From JANLTX01 sp049840835 (lineage in GTDB: Bacteria > Armatimonadota > Armatimonadia > Armatimonadales > Armatimonadaceae): a DNA stretch of 64,000 nt. Made by a program: the position numbers and the translations under genes. Positions within the stretch are counted from its first letter, which is position 1. Each line of letters opens with the position of its first letter. The stretch spans positions 26,513 to 90,512 of the forward strand of contig JASGJG010000032.1 in assembly GCA_049840835.1 (NCBI GenBank), written 5' to 3'. Below the pieces are notes generated by a model. The model searched no databases, had not been told where the DNA came from, and saw only the letters and a list, made by a program, of their open reading frames with translations. Positions 26,909-36,281 of this stretch are shown in pieces.

Positions 26909-28060
26909 GTGATCAGACGGCGCGAGGTTATAGGGGGACTTCTGGGTGGGCTACTTGCCCTGCCTGCCTTCGCGGGCGGGAACGACGCGGAGACAGTTTA
27001 TACCTCATCAGCGCCGAGTCCCCGTGGTCGCACCTTCTCGCCCACTCCCGAGTTAATCTGGCCAGCGTTCCCCAGTGGCGACCGACGTGTGAACAAGGTC
27101 CATCTGGAAATTGGTGGACGCGAGGTCCCTGCCAAGTTTGATACCAGCCGTGGCCTGGTCGGCAAGCCTGACTCTCCTCTGCCCGTTGGTGAGCACGAAG
27201 CCAAAGCAGAGCTCTACTTCGATGATGGTTGGCGTGCTAGCATCCGCTGGACCTTTACCATTGCTCCCAAACCCGCCGCAGCTCCCACGCCACAGACACA
27301 GGCTCAGGAGATGCTGGTGCAGGTGAATGAGATTCGGCGCAAAGCAAACCTCCCTCCCATGAACATGGATGCCCGGCTGTGCTGGGCCGCAGCCCGCCAC
27401 AGTGCCTGGCAGCAGAAGAACAATATGTTCGGGCACTACCAGTCACCGGGCACACCGGGATTCTTCGGGGCGAACGTGGAAGACCGAGTGGTGGCCTGTG
27501 GCTTCTCCGAGGGTGTCTACGAGGGCGTTCACATGGGTGAGACCAGCCCGCGTGAGGCGATTCAAGATCTCTTCTACGCCCCCTATCACCGCCTGGCATT
27601 CCTGCAGCCCGATGCCGTGGCATTCGGTGGTGGCGTGAGTGGCCAGTTCACCACGGCTCTCTGTGAAGGCACTCGCTCAAACTCCGTGGTCACCTGGCCT
27701 GCTATGGGGCAGAAAAACGTGCCGCTCACGTGGCAGGGTGAAGAGATTCCCCACCCGCTACGCATGCACGGCCTGAAGCCCAGCGTGACTGTGGGCTCTA
27801 TCATCAGTTTCAGCTACTTCACGCCCGAGATGGACGAGATCTCAGTAACGTCCGCAGCCGTGTGGGGACCCGATGGCGAGATCGTTCCGCTCTATCTGAA
27901 CACGCCGCAAAACGACGATGAGCTGAGCAATGCGGCCTTCGTGATTCCGCAGAAGCCATTGAAACCCTCTACCCAATACACGGTCTCCGTGCTGGCAAAA
28001 GTGACACGCACCGACGCGGAGATTCACCGCCAGTGGACATTTACCACCGCCGCAAAGTAA
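26909..28060 (+). CDS. Secreted CAP-domain (SCP/PR-1-like) protein with Ig-like C-terminus
   Basis: I chose the GTG at 26909, preceded by AGGGAG, because it places the export signal (IRRREVIGGLLGGLLALPAFA) at the N-terminus; the RR-rich start resembles a Tat signal. The protein is 383 aa. Residues about 130-265 form a CAP domain: VNEIRRKANLPPMNMDARLCWAAARHS split across helices, then GHYQSPGTPGFFGANVEDR, with a GETSPREAIQDL helix. The C-terminal ~90 residues form a Big_5/SbsA-like Ig domain. It acts outside the cytoplasm; function unknown. Confidence 0.85.
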   Translation: MIRRREVIGGLLGGLLALPAFAGGNDAETVYTSSAPSPRGRTFSPTPELIWPAFPSGDRRVNKVHLEIGGREVPAKFDTSRGLVGKPDSPLPVGEHEAKAELYFDDGWRASIRWTFTIAPKPAAAPTPQTQAQEMLVQVNEIRRKANLPPMNMDARLCWAAARHSAWQQKNNMFGHYQSPGTPGFFGANVEDRVVACGFSEGVYEGVHMGETSPREAIQDLFYAPYHRLAFLQPDAVAFGGGVSGQFTTALCEGTRSNSVVTWPAMGQKNVPLTWQGEEIPHPLRMHGLKPSVTVGSIISFSYFTPEMDEISVTSAAVWGPDGEIVPLYLNTPQNDDELSNAAFVIPQKPLKPSTQYTVSVLAKVTRTDAEIHRQWTFTTAAK

Positions 28061-28107
28061 TCCCAATCCGGTACAGCCGTCGAATGAATTCGCGGCTATA
28101 ATTATCA

Positions 28108-28211
28108 AGTCTGCCTTCGCAGACTCCCGAAGCCTCAAGGGGCTATTCGACAAGTCTCGCTGGCGAGACGCAGGTCGAATTCGTAATAGTAGGCCCCGAT
28201 TTCAATCGGGG
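28108..28211. repeat. String of three hairpins in a 307-bp intergenic gap
   Basis: The gap 28061-28367 has no gene. It holds AGTCTGC-loop-GCAGACT (28108-28125), ATTCGAC..GTCGAAT (28145-28180) enclosing GTCTCGC/GCGAGAC (28154-28169), and CCCCGAT-TTCA-ATCGGGG (28194-28211). The last unit belongs to the TTCA-loop family found also near 61.4 and 63.8 kb. The remaining ~150 bp before the next ATG shows nothing I can name. Confidence 0.65.
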
Positions 28212-28367
28212 AATTTGTTTTGGCACAGGTGTCCAAATTTGGACACAGATAGCCTATAAACTTTCTCTTCACGGTGCTAAAAGGGTTAATCCAGGGGCAC
28301 AAATGTGCGATACACTTCTTATTCAGAAGCGGCGCTCTGCTGCTAAACACTGGAGAAAGTTTTCAGG

Positions 28368-29447
28368 ATGGCTTTTAAAAAAGACAGCGCGGGCAAATGG
28401 GTTCCTGCGCTTAGCGAGTATGGGCTCGGCGATGCCTTTGGCGCGGGTGTATGGAACATGGGACCCGGTGGCGGGCGATTCGCTCCCGTAATGCGCCCCC
28501 AGCTCTCGCTGGAAGAAACGCTGGTCGGCCTCAAAGATGCAGGCTGTTCCCATGTGGAGTTTCATGACACCGAGGCCGAGCCTGCCGATGCTGTAGACAT
28601 CATGAAGGCGGTAGACAATGCGGGCATGAAGGTTTCCATGTGTACCGCAAACCTGTTCAAGCGCGGCCCCGAGTTCGCTATCGGCAACCTGGGGGCACCG
28701 GTAGAATCCACCCGGCAGGAAGCGATTCGCCGCACCAAAGAGTACATCACCACCGGTATTGAAATCTTCAAGTCCGAGGTCTATGTCTACTGGAACAGCT
28801 CCAACGGGTTCGGTGGCCCGCTCATGGTGAACTACCAGGACTGCTATGCCCAGACCGCCGAGTCTCTTGATGAGATAGTTGCCTGGATGTTGAGCACCTA
28901 TGGCCCCGAGAAGGCGATTCCGATCTGTATCGAGCCGAAGCCGAACGAGCCCGTGAACTGGGGTGTGCCCGCCGACTGCGGCGAGACTCTGGCGATTATC
29001 GCGCGTATGGCTCCTGAGCATCAGCAGTTTGTAGGTACCAATATCGAAACCTGTCATTCTCATATGGCGGGCAAGCGCTTCGCGGCGGAGATCGGTCTGG
29101 CAGCGGCCCTGAACAAAGCCTGGTACATCCACCTCAACAGTGGCACAGGCCTGAAGTACGATGAAGACCTGGCGTTCGGGGACAACGATTTTGGCGTGGC
29201 TGTAGAGACCGTGTGGACCCTACAGGAAATCGGCTACAAGCACGTGGTCGGTATCGACTGCCAGCCACTCGCTACCGATACCCCAGACCAGCAGAATGCA
29301 TCCGTGGCTCGCTCGGTGAAGAACTTCAAGCGCGCCCAGGAAGCCTGCAAGCGCCTGAACGCCACCGAACTGAACACTCTCCGCGCCGCCGGAGATCGCG
29401 CCGGTCTCTCCGACCTGTTTGCCCGCATCGTCAGCGGCCTGGCGTAA
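28368..29447 (+). CDS. Xylose isomerase-like TIM-barrel protein
   Basis: A 359-aa protein aligning by motif with actinobacterial XylA. The catalytic His is in VEFHDTE, the metal ligands in IEPKPNEP (Glu and Lys), IETCHSHMAG (Glu and His), YDEDLAFG (two Asp) and VGIDCQP (Asp). The ligand equivalent to Asp in the FHIDLN motif is His here (WYIHLNS). The metal site is therefore almost complete, and sugar or sugar-derivative isomerisation is likely. True xylose isomerase activity is uncertain because of that change and altered substrate loops (YWNSSNGFGG replaces WGGREG). A repeat element follows the stop. Confidence 0.82.
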   Translation: MAFKKDSAGKWVPALSEYGLGDAFGAGVWNMGPGGGRFAPVMRPQLSLEETLVGLKDAGCSHVEFHDTEAEPADAVDIMKAVDNAGMKVSMCTANLFKRGPEFAIGNLGAPVESTRQEAIRRTKEYITTGIEIFKSEVYVYWNSSNGFGGPLMVNYQDCYAQTAESLDEIVAWMLSTYGPEKAIPICIEPKPNEPVNWGVPADCGETLAIIARMAPEHQQFVGTNIETCHSHMAGKRFAAEIGLAAALNKAWYIHLNSGTGLKYDEDLAFGDNDFGVAVETVWTLQEIGYKHVVGIDCQPLATDTPDQQNASVARSVKNFKRAQEACKRLNATELNTLRAAGDRAGLSDLFARIVSGLA

Positions 29448-29452
29448 TACCG

Positions 29453-29518
29453 ACCTCTCCCGCCGCTAAGCGGCACTGTAATAGCCCCTCTCCTTTAGGA
29501 GAGGGGTTGGGGAGAGGT
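29453..29518. repeat. Short interspersed hairpin element with terminal inverted repeats
   Basis: A 66-bp element bounded by ACCTCTCCC and GGGAGAGGT. Inside are a GCCGC-TAA-GCGGC hairpin and a nine-base stem CCCCTCTCC around a TTTA loop (29485-29506). A longer version with the same ends and the same nine-base hairpin occurs at 56914-57035. Confidence 0.75.
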
Positions 29519-29536
29519 AGAGGTAAAATCTCCTCA

Positions 29537-30154
29537 ATGCAAATCCACCATGTTGAGGTAGTGGGGCGAGACAGAGGCGCAATGAGGCGTTTCTATAGCG
29601 AAACTCTGGGGCTGGAAATCATCGACGAATCCAATGAAGGATTCTCCGTGCAGGCCGGGGCAAGTGAGCTTACCTTCACCAATACGCCCGCTCCTGCCGG
29701 GGTCTACCACATCGCGTTCAATATCCCTGAAGACCGGTTCGACGAAGGCGTGGAATGGCTGAAGGAGCGCGCAGAGATCCTGTGGCGGCCCGATGGGCGT
29801 GAGGTTTTCACCTTCGACAACTGGAACGCGCACGCCGTGTACTTCGAGGACCCGGATGGGAATATTCTGGAGCTAATCACGCGGCACAGCCTGCCCTCGG
29901 CCAGCACGCAATTCGAGATTCTCTCTATCAGTGAGGTAGGCGTGGCGGTAGACGACGTTGCTGCCGAAGCTGAGCGATTGGGCCTGCCAGACTACAAGCA
30001 GAACTCCGCTGAGTTCCGGCCTGTAGGTGATGAAGAAGGACTACTGATCCTGGTCAAATCAGGGCGCCTATGGTGGCCTACTGAGGACCGTCCTGCTCTC
30101 CCATTGCCTACAGAGCTGACTCTTTCCACCGGGCAAGTTCGCTATCCGAGATAG
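29537..30154 (+). CDS. VOC-family (glyoxalase/bleomycin-resistance-like) protein
   Basis: The start at 29537 (MQIHHVEVVGRD) matches the canonical VOC opening. Residues 1-115 form one VOC domain: metal-type His in IHHVEVV, FYSETLGLEII, YHIAFNIPEDRFDEGVEWLKER, and YFEDPDGNILELI with the C-terminal Glu ligand. The C-terminal ~80 residues look like a degenerate second half (ISEVGVAVDDVAAEAERLGL). Likely a metal-dependent lyase, isomerase or dioxygenase of unknown substrate. The glycosyltransferase gene follows 12 bp later. Confidence 0.85.
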   Translation: MQIHHVEVVGRDRGAMRRFYSETLGLEIIDESNEGFSVQAGASELTFTNTPAPAGVYHIAFNIPEDRFDEGVEWLKERAEILWRPDGREVFTFDNWNAHAVYFEDPDGNILELITRHSLPSASTQFEILSISEVGVAVDDVAAEAERLGLPDYKQNSAEFRPVGDEEGLLILVKSGRLWWPTEDRPALPLPTELTLSTGQVRYPR

Positions 30155-30166
30155 AATGCCCATGGC

Positions 30167-31531
30167 GTGAGCAAAGAAGATAGAACTATTCGCTGGTGCA
30201 TTGTCGCGCTGGCAATTATCGGGTTGGTACGGCTGCTCTCTCTGGGAGCCTACCCCCTCATGGACAACACCGAGTCCCGCTACGCTGAGATAGGCCGCGT
30301 GATGGCTGCCACCGGAGACTGGATAACCCCTTCGCTCACCGATGGGCGCGCGTTCTGGGCCAAGCCACCGCTCTCTACCTGGCTTACCGCCGCCTCTATC
30401 AAAGCCTTCGGGGTCAACGAGTTCGCGGCCCGATTTCCCTACTTCCTGCTGGCTATCGGGCTTCTATTGCTCACGTTCTCTCTGGCTCGCGCACTCATGG
30501 ATCGCACCCGTGCGTGGTTGGCAACAGCCATTCTAGGCACAACAGCGCTGTTCTTCATATGCGCCGGTGCTGTCATGACTGACATGGCCATGGTGCTGGG
30601 CACCACTCTAGCCTTTGTGGGATTCTGGCGCTGTCAGAGTGAGGAGCGCAACAAACTCTGGGGCATAGCAGCCTTTTTCGGCGCGGGGCTCTCGCTCTTA
30701 GGCAAAGGGCCGGTGGGTATTGTACTTCTGGGGCTGCCTATCTTCGCCTGGTGCGCTGTGCACCGCGATTTTCGCCCGCTCCTGCGCCTGCCATGGGCAG
30801 CAGGCGTTCCCGTGCTGTTGCTTACGGCAGTGCCCTGGTACGCTATTGCGGAGCGCAAGACACCGGGGTTCCTAAACTACTTCATTGTAGGCGAACACAT
30901 TCAGCGCTTCATCAATCCCGGCTGGAAAGGCGATCTCTATGGCACTGCCCATGTGCAGCCTAAAGGGATGATCTGGGCCTATGGGCTAGCAGATGCTCTC
31001 CCCTGGTCGGTAGTAGCCCTGCTGGGAGCGGGACGATTCTTTCGGGCGTTCCGTCGCCCGGAAGTTTCCTATCTCGTCTGCTGGGCGCTGACTCCGCTGG
31101 TGTTTTTTACGCTCTCTGGCAACATTCTCTACACCTATGTGCTACCGGGCTTACCTGCCTTTGCCATTCTGCTCACTCTGGGTATACGCCGCCCGGACCG
31201 TGCGGCTCTGGGAGCTGTTGCAGCCGCGGTTATCACCGGAGTACTGATTGTGGCAGGCGTAATTGCGCTGAACTCTGGGAAGCTGCGCTCGCCGTCTGAC
31301 AAAGCGCTGATTCAAACCGCAAAGCCCTCTGAGAGCAATCCCTTGCTGTATCTTCAGGAGCCACCGAACTCAGCATGGTTTTACTCAGAGGGCAAGGGTG
31401 TTCTGCATGGCGACCAACCAACTCCCGAAACACGATGGTTAGCAAGCGAAAAAGACCTGCCCTCAGACTTGGCGGACTCTTTCGAGGCCGAAGGTAAATT
31501 CGGCAAGAAGACGCTTTACCGGCGGAAATAA
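30167..31531 (+). CDS. ArnT/PMT-like membrane glycosyltransferase
   Basis: A 454-aa polytopic membrane protein with a GTG start. The N-terminal part has the GT-C signature: YPLMDNTESRYAEIGRVMAATGDWITP carries the catalytic-type acidic residue in the first periplasmic loop (DNTESRYAE), and FWAKPPLSTWLTAASIKAFG is typical of ArnT. About ten to eleven transmembrane segments follow, then a short soluble tail. It transfers a sugar from a polyprenyl-phosphate donor to lipid or protein in the envelope; donor and acceptor are unknown. Confidence 0.88.
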   Translation: MSKEDRTIRWCIVALAIIGLVRLLSLGAYPLMDNTESRYAEIGRVMAATGDWITPSLTDGRAFWAKPPLSTWLTAASIKAFGVNEFAARFPYFLLAIGLLLLTFSLARALMDRTRAWLATAILGTTALFFICAGAVMTDMAMVLGTTLAFVGFWRCQSEERNKLWGIAAFFGAGLSLLGKGPVGIVLLGLPIFAWCAVHRDFRPLLRLPWAAGVPVLLLTAVPWYAIAERKTPGFLNYFIVGEHIQRFINPGWKGDLYGTAHVQPKGMIWAYGLADALPWSVVALLGAGRFFRAFRRPEVSYLVCWALTPLVFFTLSGNILYTYVLPGLPAFAILLTLGIRRPDRAALGAVAAAVITGVLIVAGVIALNSGKLRSPSDKALIQTAKPSESNPLLYLQEPPNSAWFYSEGKGVLHGDQPTPETRWLASEKDLPSDLADSFEAEGKFGKKTLYRRK

Positions 31532-31592
31532 CGTGACCGGACTGTTCCAGGACGGTGAACGTCCTTGATTATAGGTATGCATTCACCCCCTC

Positions 31593-31621
31593 TTGACGAC
31601 AGGAGTAGTCTATGCCATAAT
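31593..31621 (+). promoter_or_regulatory. Sigma-70-type promoter for the VIT-protein operon
   Basis: -35 TTGACG (31593-31598), 17-bp spacer and -10 CATAAT (31616-31621), 36 bp before the ATG at 31657. Confidence 0.7.
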
Positions 31622-31656
31622 CAGACTACAATAATAGTCAATCAAAAGGTCAGAAC

Positions 31657-34494
31657 ATGCATCCCCGGCTCACACTACTCGTCGCACTTGTCTTGCTACT
31701 CAGCCCACGGGCATTCGCTCAGGCGCTTCTGAAGCCCACAGGAACCAATGCGGCCCCGCTGATTCTCAAGGCGCTGGATGCCGATGTACGTATCGCCGGA
31801 CCGGTAGCCACTACCACCCTGAATCTACGCTTTGCCAATCCGCACTCCAACAGAATAGAGGCGGATTTTGTATACACGCTGCCAGAGGGCGGGGTTGCCA
31901 CCGGGTTCGCGTACTGGTATGGAGCAGAAAAGGTGGTCGCACGTATTGCGGAAAAAGAGCGAGCCGCAATGATCTACAAGTACATCACCACTCGGCAGCG
32001 TGACCCTGCCCTGGTGGAGCTAATCGGCAAGAACACTCTCCGTGCCCGCATCTTCCCAATCATGCCGAATGCGGACCTGCAAGTGGAGCTGCAATTCGCC
32101 CGAGCCCTGCCCCGTGAGAAAGATGGCTCTGCGGTATTTACGCTGCCCATCGCGCTGGATAAGACCGCACCAGCTCTAGAAAACTTTCTGGTCAAGGTTT
32201 CTACCGAGGGCTGGAAAGAGGTGAAAAACAATCTAGGGCTGGAGGTCAATGCGGGGAAGATGGAGTATGTGGGTCAGCAGTTTCGCCCTAATGCCGATCT
32301 GCGACTCCGGCTCACCCCGAAGAATATCCCACTCTCCCCTATGCTCCATGCGGCACCATCGGGCGGGAAAGCAGGGTTCTTTACGCTGACTATGGCTGGT
32401 CAGGGAAAGACCATGCTCTCGGGGCTGCCCTTCTATGACGTTCGGCAGCGCCAGTTGGGAGATGGCTGGCTGATTACTGGGCGCTATAAGGGTGCGGGAA
32501 CAGCAAAGGTGACTCGCCAGAACCAGAGCGCCGCATTGACCTTCGGCGCTAAACCGGAGCCGAATGGCCCTGCCGTGAAGCTCTGGAGCTCGGAGAAGCT
32601 ACAGGCGCTGGGCAACGGTAGCCCCAAAGAGGCAATTGCACTGAGCCTACGGCATGGCATTGTCTGTGCCCATACAAGCTGGATAGCGATTCCCGAAGGG
32701 GAGCGCCAGCGCTATGAGTATGAGAAGCAACAGGCAGAGCTGGATTTCTTGGCCAATAGACTGGTGAAATCGTTCCGAGACGGTCGCAAAGATACGGAGA
32801 CTCGTGCGCGATTCAACACGCTCAGCAAGCAGCTTGGCCGAAACGCATCCGATGAGCTGAGCAACCGGCTGGATAGTGACCTCTATAGCCTTGCTGATGG
32901 AGCGATCAAGGGCGACAAAAAACAGCGTAGTGAGCTGGCCCGGCTTTCGCAGTGGATTGGTGTCTCGCCGGAGCGTTATCTCGGCGCGGTTCGTCAGCAT
33001 CAGGCAAACCAGGAGCAGTCCGCGCTTCACTCTCCTCTGGATGCCCTGCTACGCAAAGGCCAGGAAGACTCCAACGAGTTCCGTGAGCTACTGGCGCGAA
33101 ACGATGCCCTTGCCGCTCAGACCAATCAGAATCTGCGGTATTCCCTGTTTGGCTCGGAGACACAGGCCGCTGCCTATCGTATCGCTACGGCTCGGCTAGA
33201 CGACAAACCAGACCCGGAGGACGATGTCCGGCTACTGGAGCGAATCAAGAAAGCGCTGGGCCGAGAGACGAACCTATCCGTTTACCGACACCAGCTTCTG
33301 GAGAATAAGTATCGTGCTGCCGCAGTGGAGTGGTTCCAGGCGATGCGGACCGATAGACCAACCGACGAACCTAAAGCACGTGTGGAGGAGCTGGCAAAAC
33401 AGATTGGTTACACGCCAGCCATGCAGCAAGAGAAAACCCGGGCGGCTACCTATAACGAGATTTGGAACCAGGGCCGTGTCCTGCTCCAGGCTCTGCAGCA
33501 GAATTCTACCGAGCTTCCCCGGGAGCGTGAGAAGCTACTGAAGATGCTCTCCCTGGTTCAGCGAGATTCCAATGCGGAGCTGACCCGCATGGTGCAGAGT
33601 GACTGGACCACCTATTCGGCACCACTCTACGAGCTAGCCCGTGTACAATACGGCCCTCGAGTGGACCAAGCAAAGGCCGCCGAGCTAGAAGCAAAACTAA
33701 AACATGTTGAGACTCTTGCCGGTATAACTCGCCCGAAGGAGATAGAGGCATCTAGCTCTGGGGATTCTGCCGAGGAGAAGACACGCAAAGAGCTGCTGGC
33801 CGAGTATCGTATACCGAAGCCAAATCCAGCTCGTATCGAAGCGCTGAAGAAGAAGCTAACCGAGCAAACGGCCATGCGCAGAAATGAAGGATATGCGAAG
33901 CGGCGTGTAGACGCCCTGGTAGCGGAAGCAGAGTGGGATGCTCTGGAGCGCTCCGGTGCCAGCCCGGCTCAGATAACTACAGCAGTGTCAGAGGCAAAAG
34001 CGCTCCGTGCCCGATTTGGTGATCCTCTACTCCCCATAGACGCTCCGAAAGATGCGCGGCAGATCGTAGCCCGATTCGCGGATGGCACCGTGAAGCCGCT
34101 GGCCTGGAACGAAGCCAATCGCCGCTGGGAGCTGCGCTTCGATGTACCGCCACACGCCACTGAGGGAAGCTGGGATATTCAGGTCACTATTGTCCATGCA
34201 GATGGACATCGCGAGGAGCGCACGTTTCCGGTTACGGTAGACATGAAAGCTCCCGAAGCGAAGGCAACCCTGACTCGTATAGATGATGGCCGCCTGCGCC
34301 TAGACGTTCAAGCCGCGACAGATGCTTCCCGCGCCACGGCGTTCTTAGAAGGCGCTGAGCCGGTCACCCTTACTCCCACCGGCACACCCGGTCAGTTCTT
34401 CGCTCTGCTCCCGAGAGATGCCAGAGTCACCCAGGTTGTAGTGACGGACAGCGCCCACAATCGCACGGAGTTAACGGAGATAGAGCAGCGGTGA
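31657..34494 (+). CDS. Secreted VIT-domain protein lacking a VWA domain
   Basis: A 945-aa protein. A signal peptide (1-22, AFA-Q) is followed by a VIT domain (about 35-165: LRFANPHSNRIEADFVYTLPEGG, then YGAEKVVARIAEKERA in fragments). In related VIT-VWA proteins a von Willebrand A domain comes next. Here the post-VWA motif (ALSLRHGIVCAHTSWIAIPE, about 327-346) follows after only ~125 residues and no DxSxS MIDAS is present. A long charged helical region (about 350-780) and a C-terminal strand-rich Ig-like part follow. It leads an operon, and its stop overlaps the next gene's GTG. Adhesion or envelope scaffolding is the likeliest role. Confidence 0.82.
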   Translation: MHPRLTLLVALVLLLSPRAFAQALLKPTGTNAAPLILKALDADVRIAGPVATTTLNLRFANPHSNRIEADFVYTLPEGGVATGFAYWYGAEKVVARIAEKERAAMIYKYITTRQRDPALVELIGKNTLRARIFPIMPNADLQVELQFARALPREKDGSAVFTLPIALDKTAPALENFLVKVSTEGWKEVKNNLGLEVNAGKMEYVGQQFRPNADLRLRLTPKNIPLSPMLHAAPSGGKAGFFTLTMAGQGKTMLSGLPFYDVRQRQLGDGWLITGRYKGAGTAKVTRQNQSAALTFGAKPEPNGPAVKLWSSEKLQALGNGSPKEAIALSLRHGIVCAHTSWIAIPEGERQRYEYEKQQAELDFLANRLVKSFRDGRKDTETRARFNTLSKQLGRNASDELSNRLDSDLYSLADGAIKGDKKQRSELARLSQWIGVSPERYLGAVRQHQANQEQSALHSPLDALLRKGQEDSNEFRELLARNDALAAQTNQNLRYSLFGSETQAAAYRIATARLDDKPDPEDDVRLLERIKKALGRETNLSVYRHQLLENKYRAAAVEWFQAMRTDRPTDEPKARVEELAKQIGYTPAMQQEKTRAATYNEIWNQGRVLLQALQQNSTELPREREKLLKMLSLVQRDSNAELTRMVQSDWTTYSAPLYELARVQYGPRVDQAKAAELEAKLKHVETLAGITRPKEIEASSSGDSAEEKTRKELLAEYRIPKPNPARIEALKKKLTEQTAMRRNEGYAKRRVDALVAEAEWDALERSGASPAQITTAVSEAKALRARFGDPLLPIDAPKDARQIVARFADGTVKPLAWNEANRRWELRFDVPPHATEGSWDIQVTIVHADGHREERTFPVTVDMKAPEAKATLTRIDDGRLRLDVQAATDASRATAFLEGAEPVTLTPTGTPGQFFALLPRDARVTQVVVTDSAHNRTELTEIEQR

Positions 34495-35666
34495 AGATTT
34501 TCACCAGCACGCGGGACACAACCGCACTCCTGCCCCAGTCTGATGGCACGCTACGAATAGAGTCGGCTGGGGGAATTACCATTATTGGCCAGGGTGGCCG
34601 CGCTACTGTTATGGAGCACAGGGAGTGCCTACCTGTCATGGCAAGCTTCCCCGCTCCCCCGAAAGGCGCGGGCGGCGCTATAGTTACGGCGCGCCTGCCG
34701 GATGGTCTGACTGCTGTATTCGGCGATACTCGGCTCTGGCAGGGGGACAAACCAGGGCCGGAGCTGCCGCCGCACCTGCGTGAAGTAACCGCGCTGGCTC
34801 GTTGGCAAGACAAACTCATTCTGGGCGTACGCCGAAAGGGTGTGTGGGTCTTAGAGAAAACTGGTTGGCAGCCACTGACCGACCATACCAACGAGCCTTA
34901 CGATCACAATATCCAGGTGATTGCCTGGTATAAGAACATACTCTATGCCTCGACTCTAGATCAGGGTCTGCTAACCTTCGATGGACAGACCTGGAGCCGT
35001 ATCTCCGGGCTCTCCACGGATGCACCTCGCCAGCTACTGATTCACGCCGACAAGCTCTTAGTCCGCCACGGCGATGGTCAGATAGATGCGTTCGATGGCC
35101 GTACCTGGATGACAGATGCATTTCGCACGCAGCTCCCGCGCAAGACAGCCAGTGCCATTGCAACCGACGGTACGCGCCTGTTGGTCCTTCAATGGGGCGG
35201 CTACTCGCTCTGGGACGGACGTACCTGGTCCCATCGGTTCGACCTGCCCGACCTCCGCTCCATTGCCCTCACCTGCGGCCTCCTAGATGGCCCGACTCTC
35301 TACATCGGCACCCAAGGTCGAGGGCTTATCGAAATCAGCCCCAACACCACCCGACGCCACGACGAGCGAGTGGGACTGCAGGACGACTGGCTTACCTGCC
35401 TGGAGAAAACGCCAGATGGCACACTCCATGCCGGTACTTTCGTGGGCGGACTGGCTCGGCTGCGCTCCGGACAATCGCGTTGGGAATTGCTGCTAGAAAC
35501 ACGTGGTCAGCAGATTACGGCTTTGAGCGCTCCCCTCGTGGCTACCCGTCAGCGCGTGTGGGGCACCAGCTCTTCCGAGCTTTCCCAGCTCCGCGAAGCA
35601 CAGGCACTCTGCGTAACCCCTACGGGTCTGTGGATTGGCGCACGGACTGCCCTGTATAGCGCGTAA
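34491..35666 (+). CDS. Beta-propeller protein (two-component-regulator-propeller type)
   Basis: A 391-aa protein with a GTG start overlapping the VIT gene's stop by 4 nt. It is built from short blades with GVWVLEKTGWQPL-, GLLTFDGQTWSRISGL- and GGLARLRSGQSRWE-like units, typical of Reg_prop/YVTN-like propellers. No signal peptide is visible. Its opening, MKIFTSTRD, resembles that reconstructed for the propeller gene at 39381 (MELFTSTAG). The coupling to a VIT protein suggests a shared complex; ligand and function are unknown. Confidence 0.75.
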   Translation: MKIFTSTRDTTALLPQSDGTLRIESAGGITIIGQGGRATVMEHRECLPVMASFPAPPKGAGGAIVTARLPDGLTAVFGDTRLWQGDKPGPELPPHLREVTALARWQDKLILGVRRKGVWVLEKTGWQPLTDHTNEPYDHNIQVIAWYKNILYASTLDQGLLTFDGQTWSRISGLSTDAPRQLLIHADKLLVRHGDGQIDAFDGRTWMTDAFRTQLPRKTASAIATDGTRLLVLQWGGYSLWDGRTWSHRFDLPDLRSIALTCGLLDGPTLYIGTQGRGLIEISPNTTRRHDERVGLQDDWLTCLEKTPDGTLHAGTFVGGLARLRSGQSRWELLLETRGQQITALSAPLVATRQRVWGTSSSELSQLREAQALCVTPTGLWIGARTALYSA

Positions 35667-35696
35667 CTTTCCTGCGCTCCAGGCGTCTTTTTGAAC

Positions 35697-36281
35697 ATGC
35701 AGATGCAGAGAGCGCCGGGGCAGCTAGCACTACAAAAAGCATCGTTTCTCTACCGTCGCTGGGAGTTTCAAGACTGGGATGGCACACATACGCTGGAGTA
35801 CAATGGCAAAGGTGTGGGCTACGAATCTATCCTTCTAGATGGTCAGGAGATCCGCCGTACTCCCAGCGCCACTACGTTCGTCCCACGCTTCGACTTTCCT
35901 TTGCAGGGTCAGGATACTACCCTACTCATCCATATCCATCCCTGGCCCATTGCCACTCGTTTGACTATCTGGCAGGAAAACAACTGTCTCTACAACGAAG
36001 GAAAGCAGCTTCCTTTAACTCCTGCCAAGGATACCTCAGCCATCGTCTATGATAAAGATGGACTTATTGATCAGGGTCCCTGCGTCGTCTACTTCATGCT
36101 CTCCTACCGCCGCCGCATCATCCGATCCCTCTGGATGGCCCTACTCAGTCCCCTATTACTGCTGATGCTTCTACTGCCTGGCTATCCACCAGAAATGGCA
36201 GTGTACCTATTTATCTTTTCTGTCGTCGGCAGCCTGCTTCAAGCCCTCTGGAACTATGCCGTCTTTCGAAATAGACAGTAG
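35697..36281 (+). CDS. Two-pass membrane protein of unknown function
   Basis: About 194 aa. The ATG at 35697 is preferred over an upstream in-frame TTG at 35691. The soluble, strand-rich N-terminal two-thirds (RRWEFQDWDGTHTLEYNG...) precedes two transmembrane helices near the C-terminus (about 145-164 and 168-188). It is the third gene of the VIT operon, 30 bp after the propeller gene. The 3' end overlaps the convergent gene at 36207 by 75 bp. Confidence 0.65.
   Translation: MQMQRAPGQLALQKASFLYRRWEFQDWDGTHTLEYNGKGVGYESILLDGQEIRRTPSATTFVPRFDFPLQGQDTTLLIHIHPWPIATRLTIWQENNCLYNEGKQLPLTPAKDTSAIVYDKDGLIDQGPCVVYFMLSYRRRIIRSLWMALLSPLLLLMLLLPGYPPEMAVYLFIFSVVGSLLQALWNYAVFRNRQ

Noticed and set aside
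28323..29132. 269-codon open frame on the minus strand
   Set aside because: Lies wholly antisense to the xylose-isomerase-like gene; composition-driven shadow with no motif.
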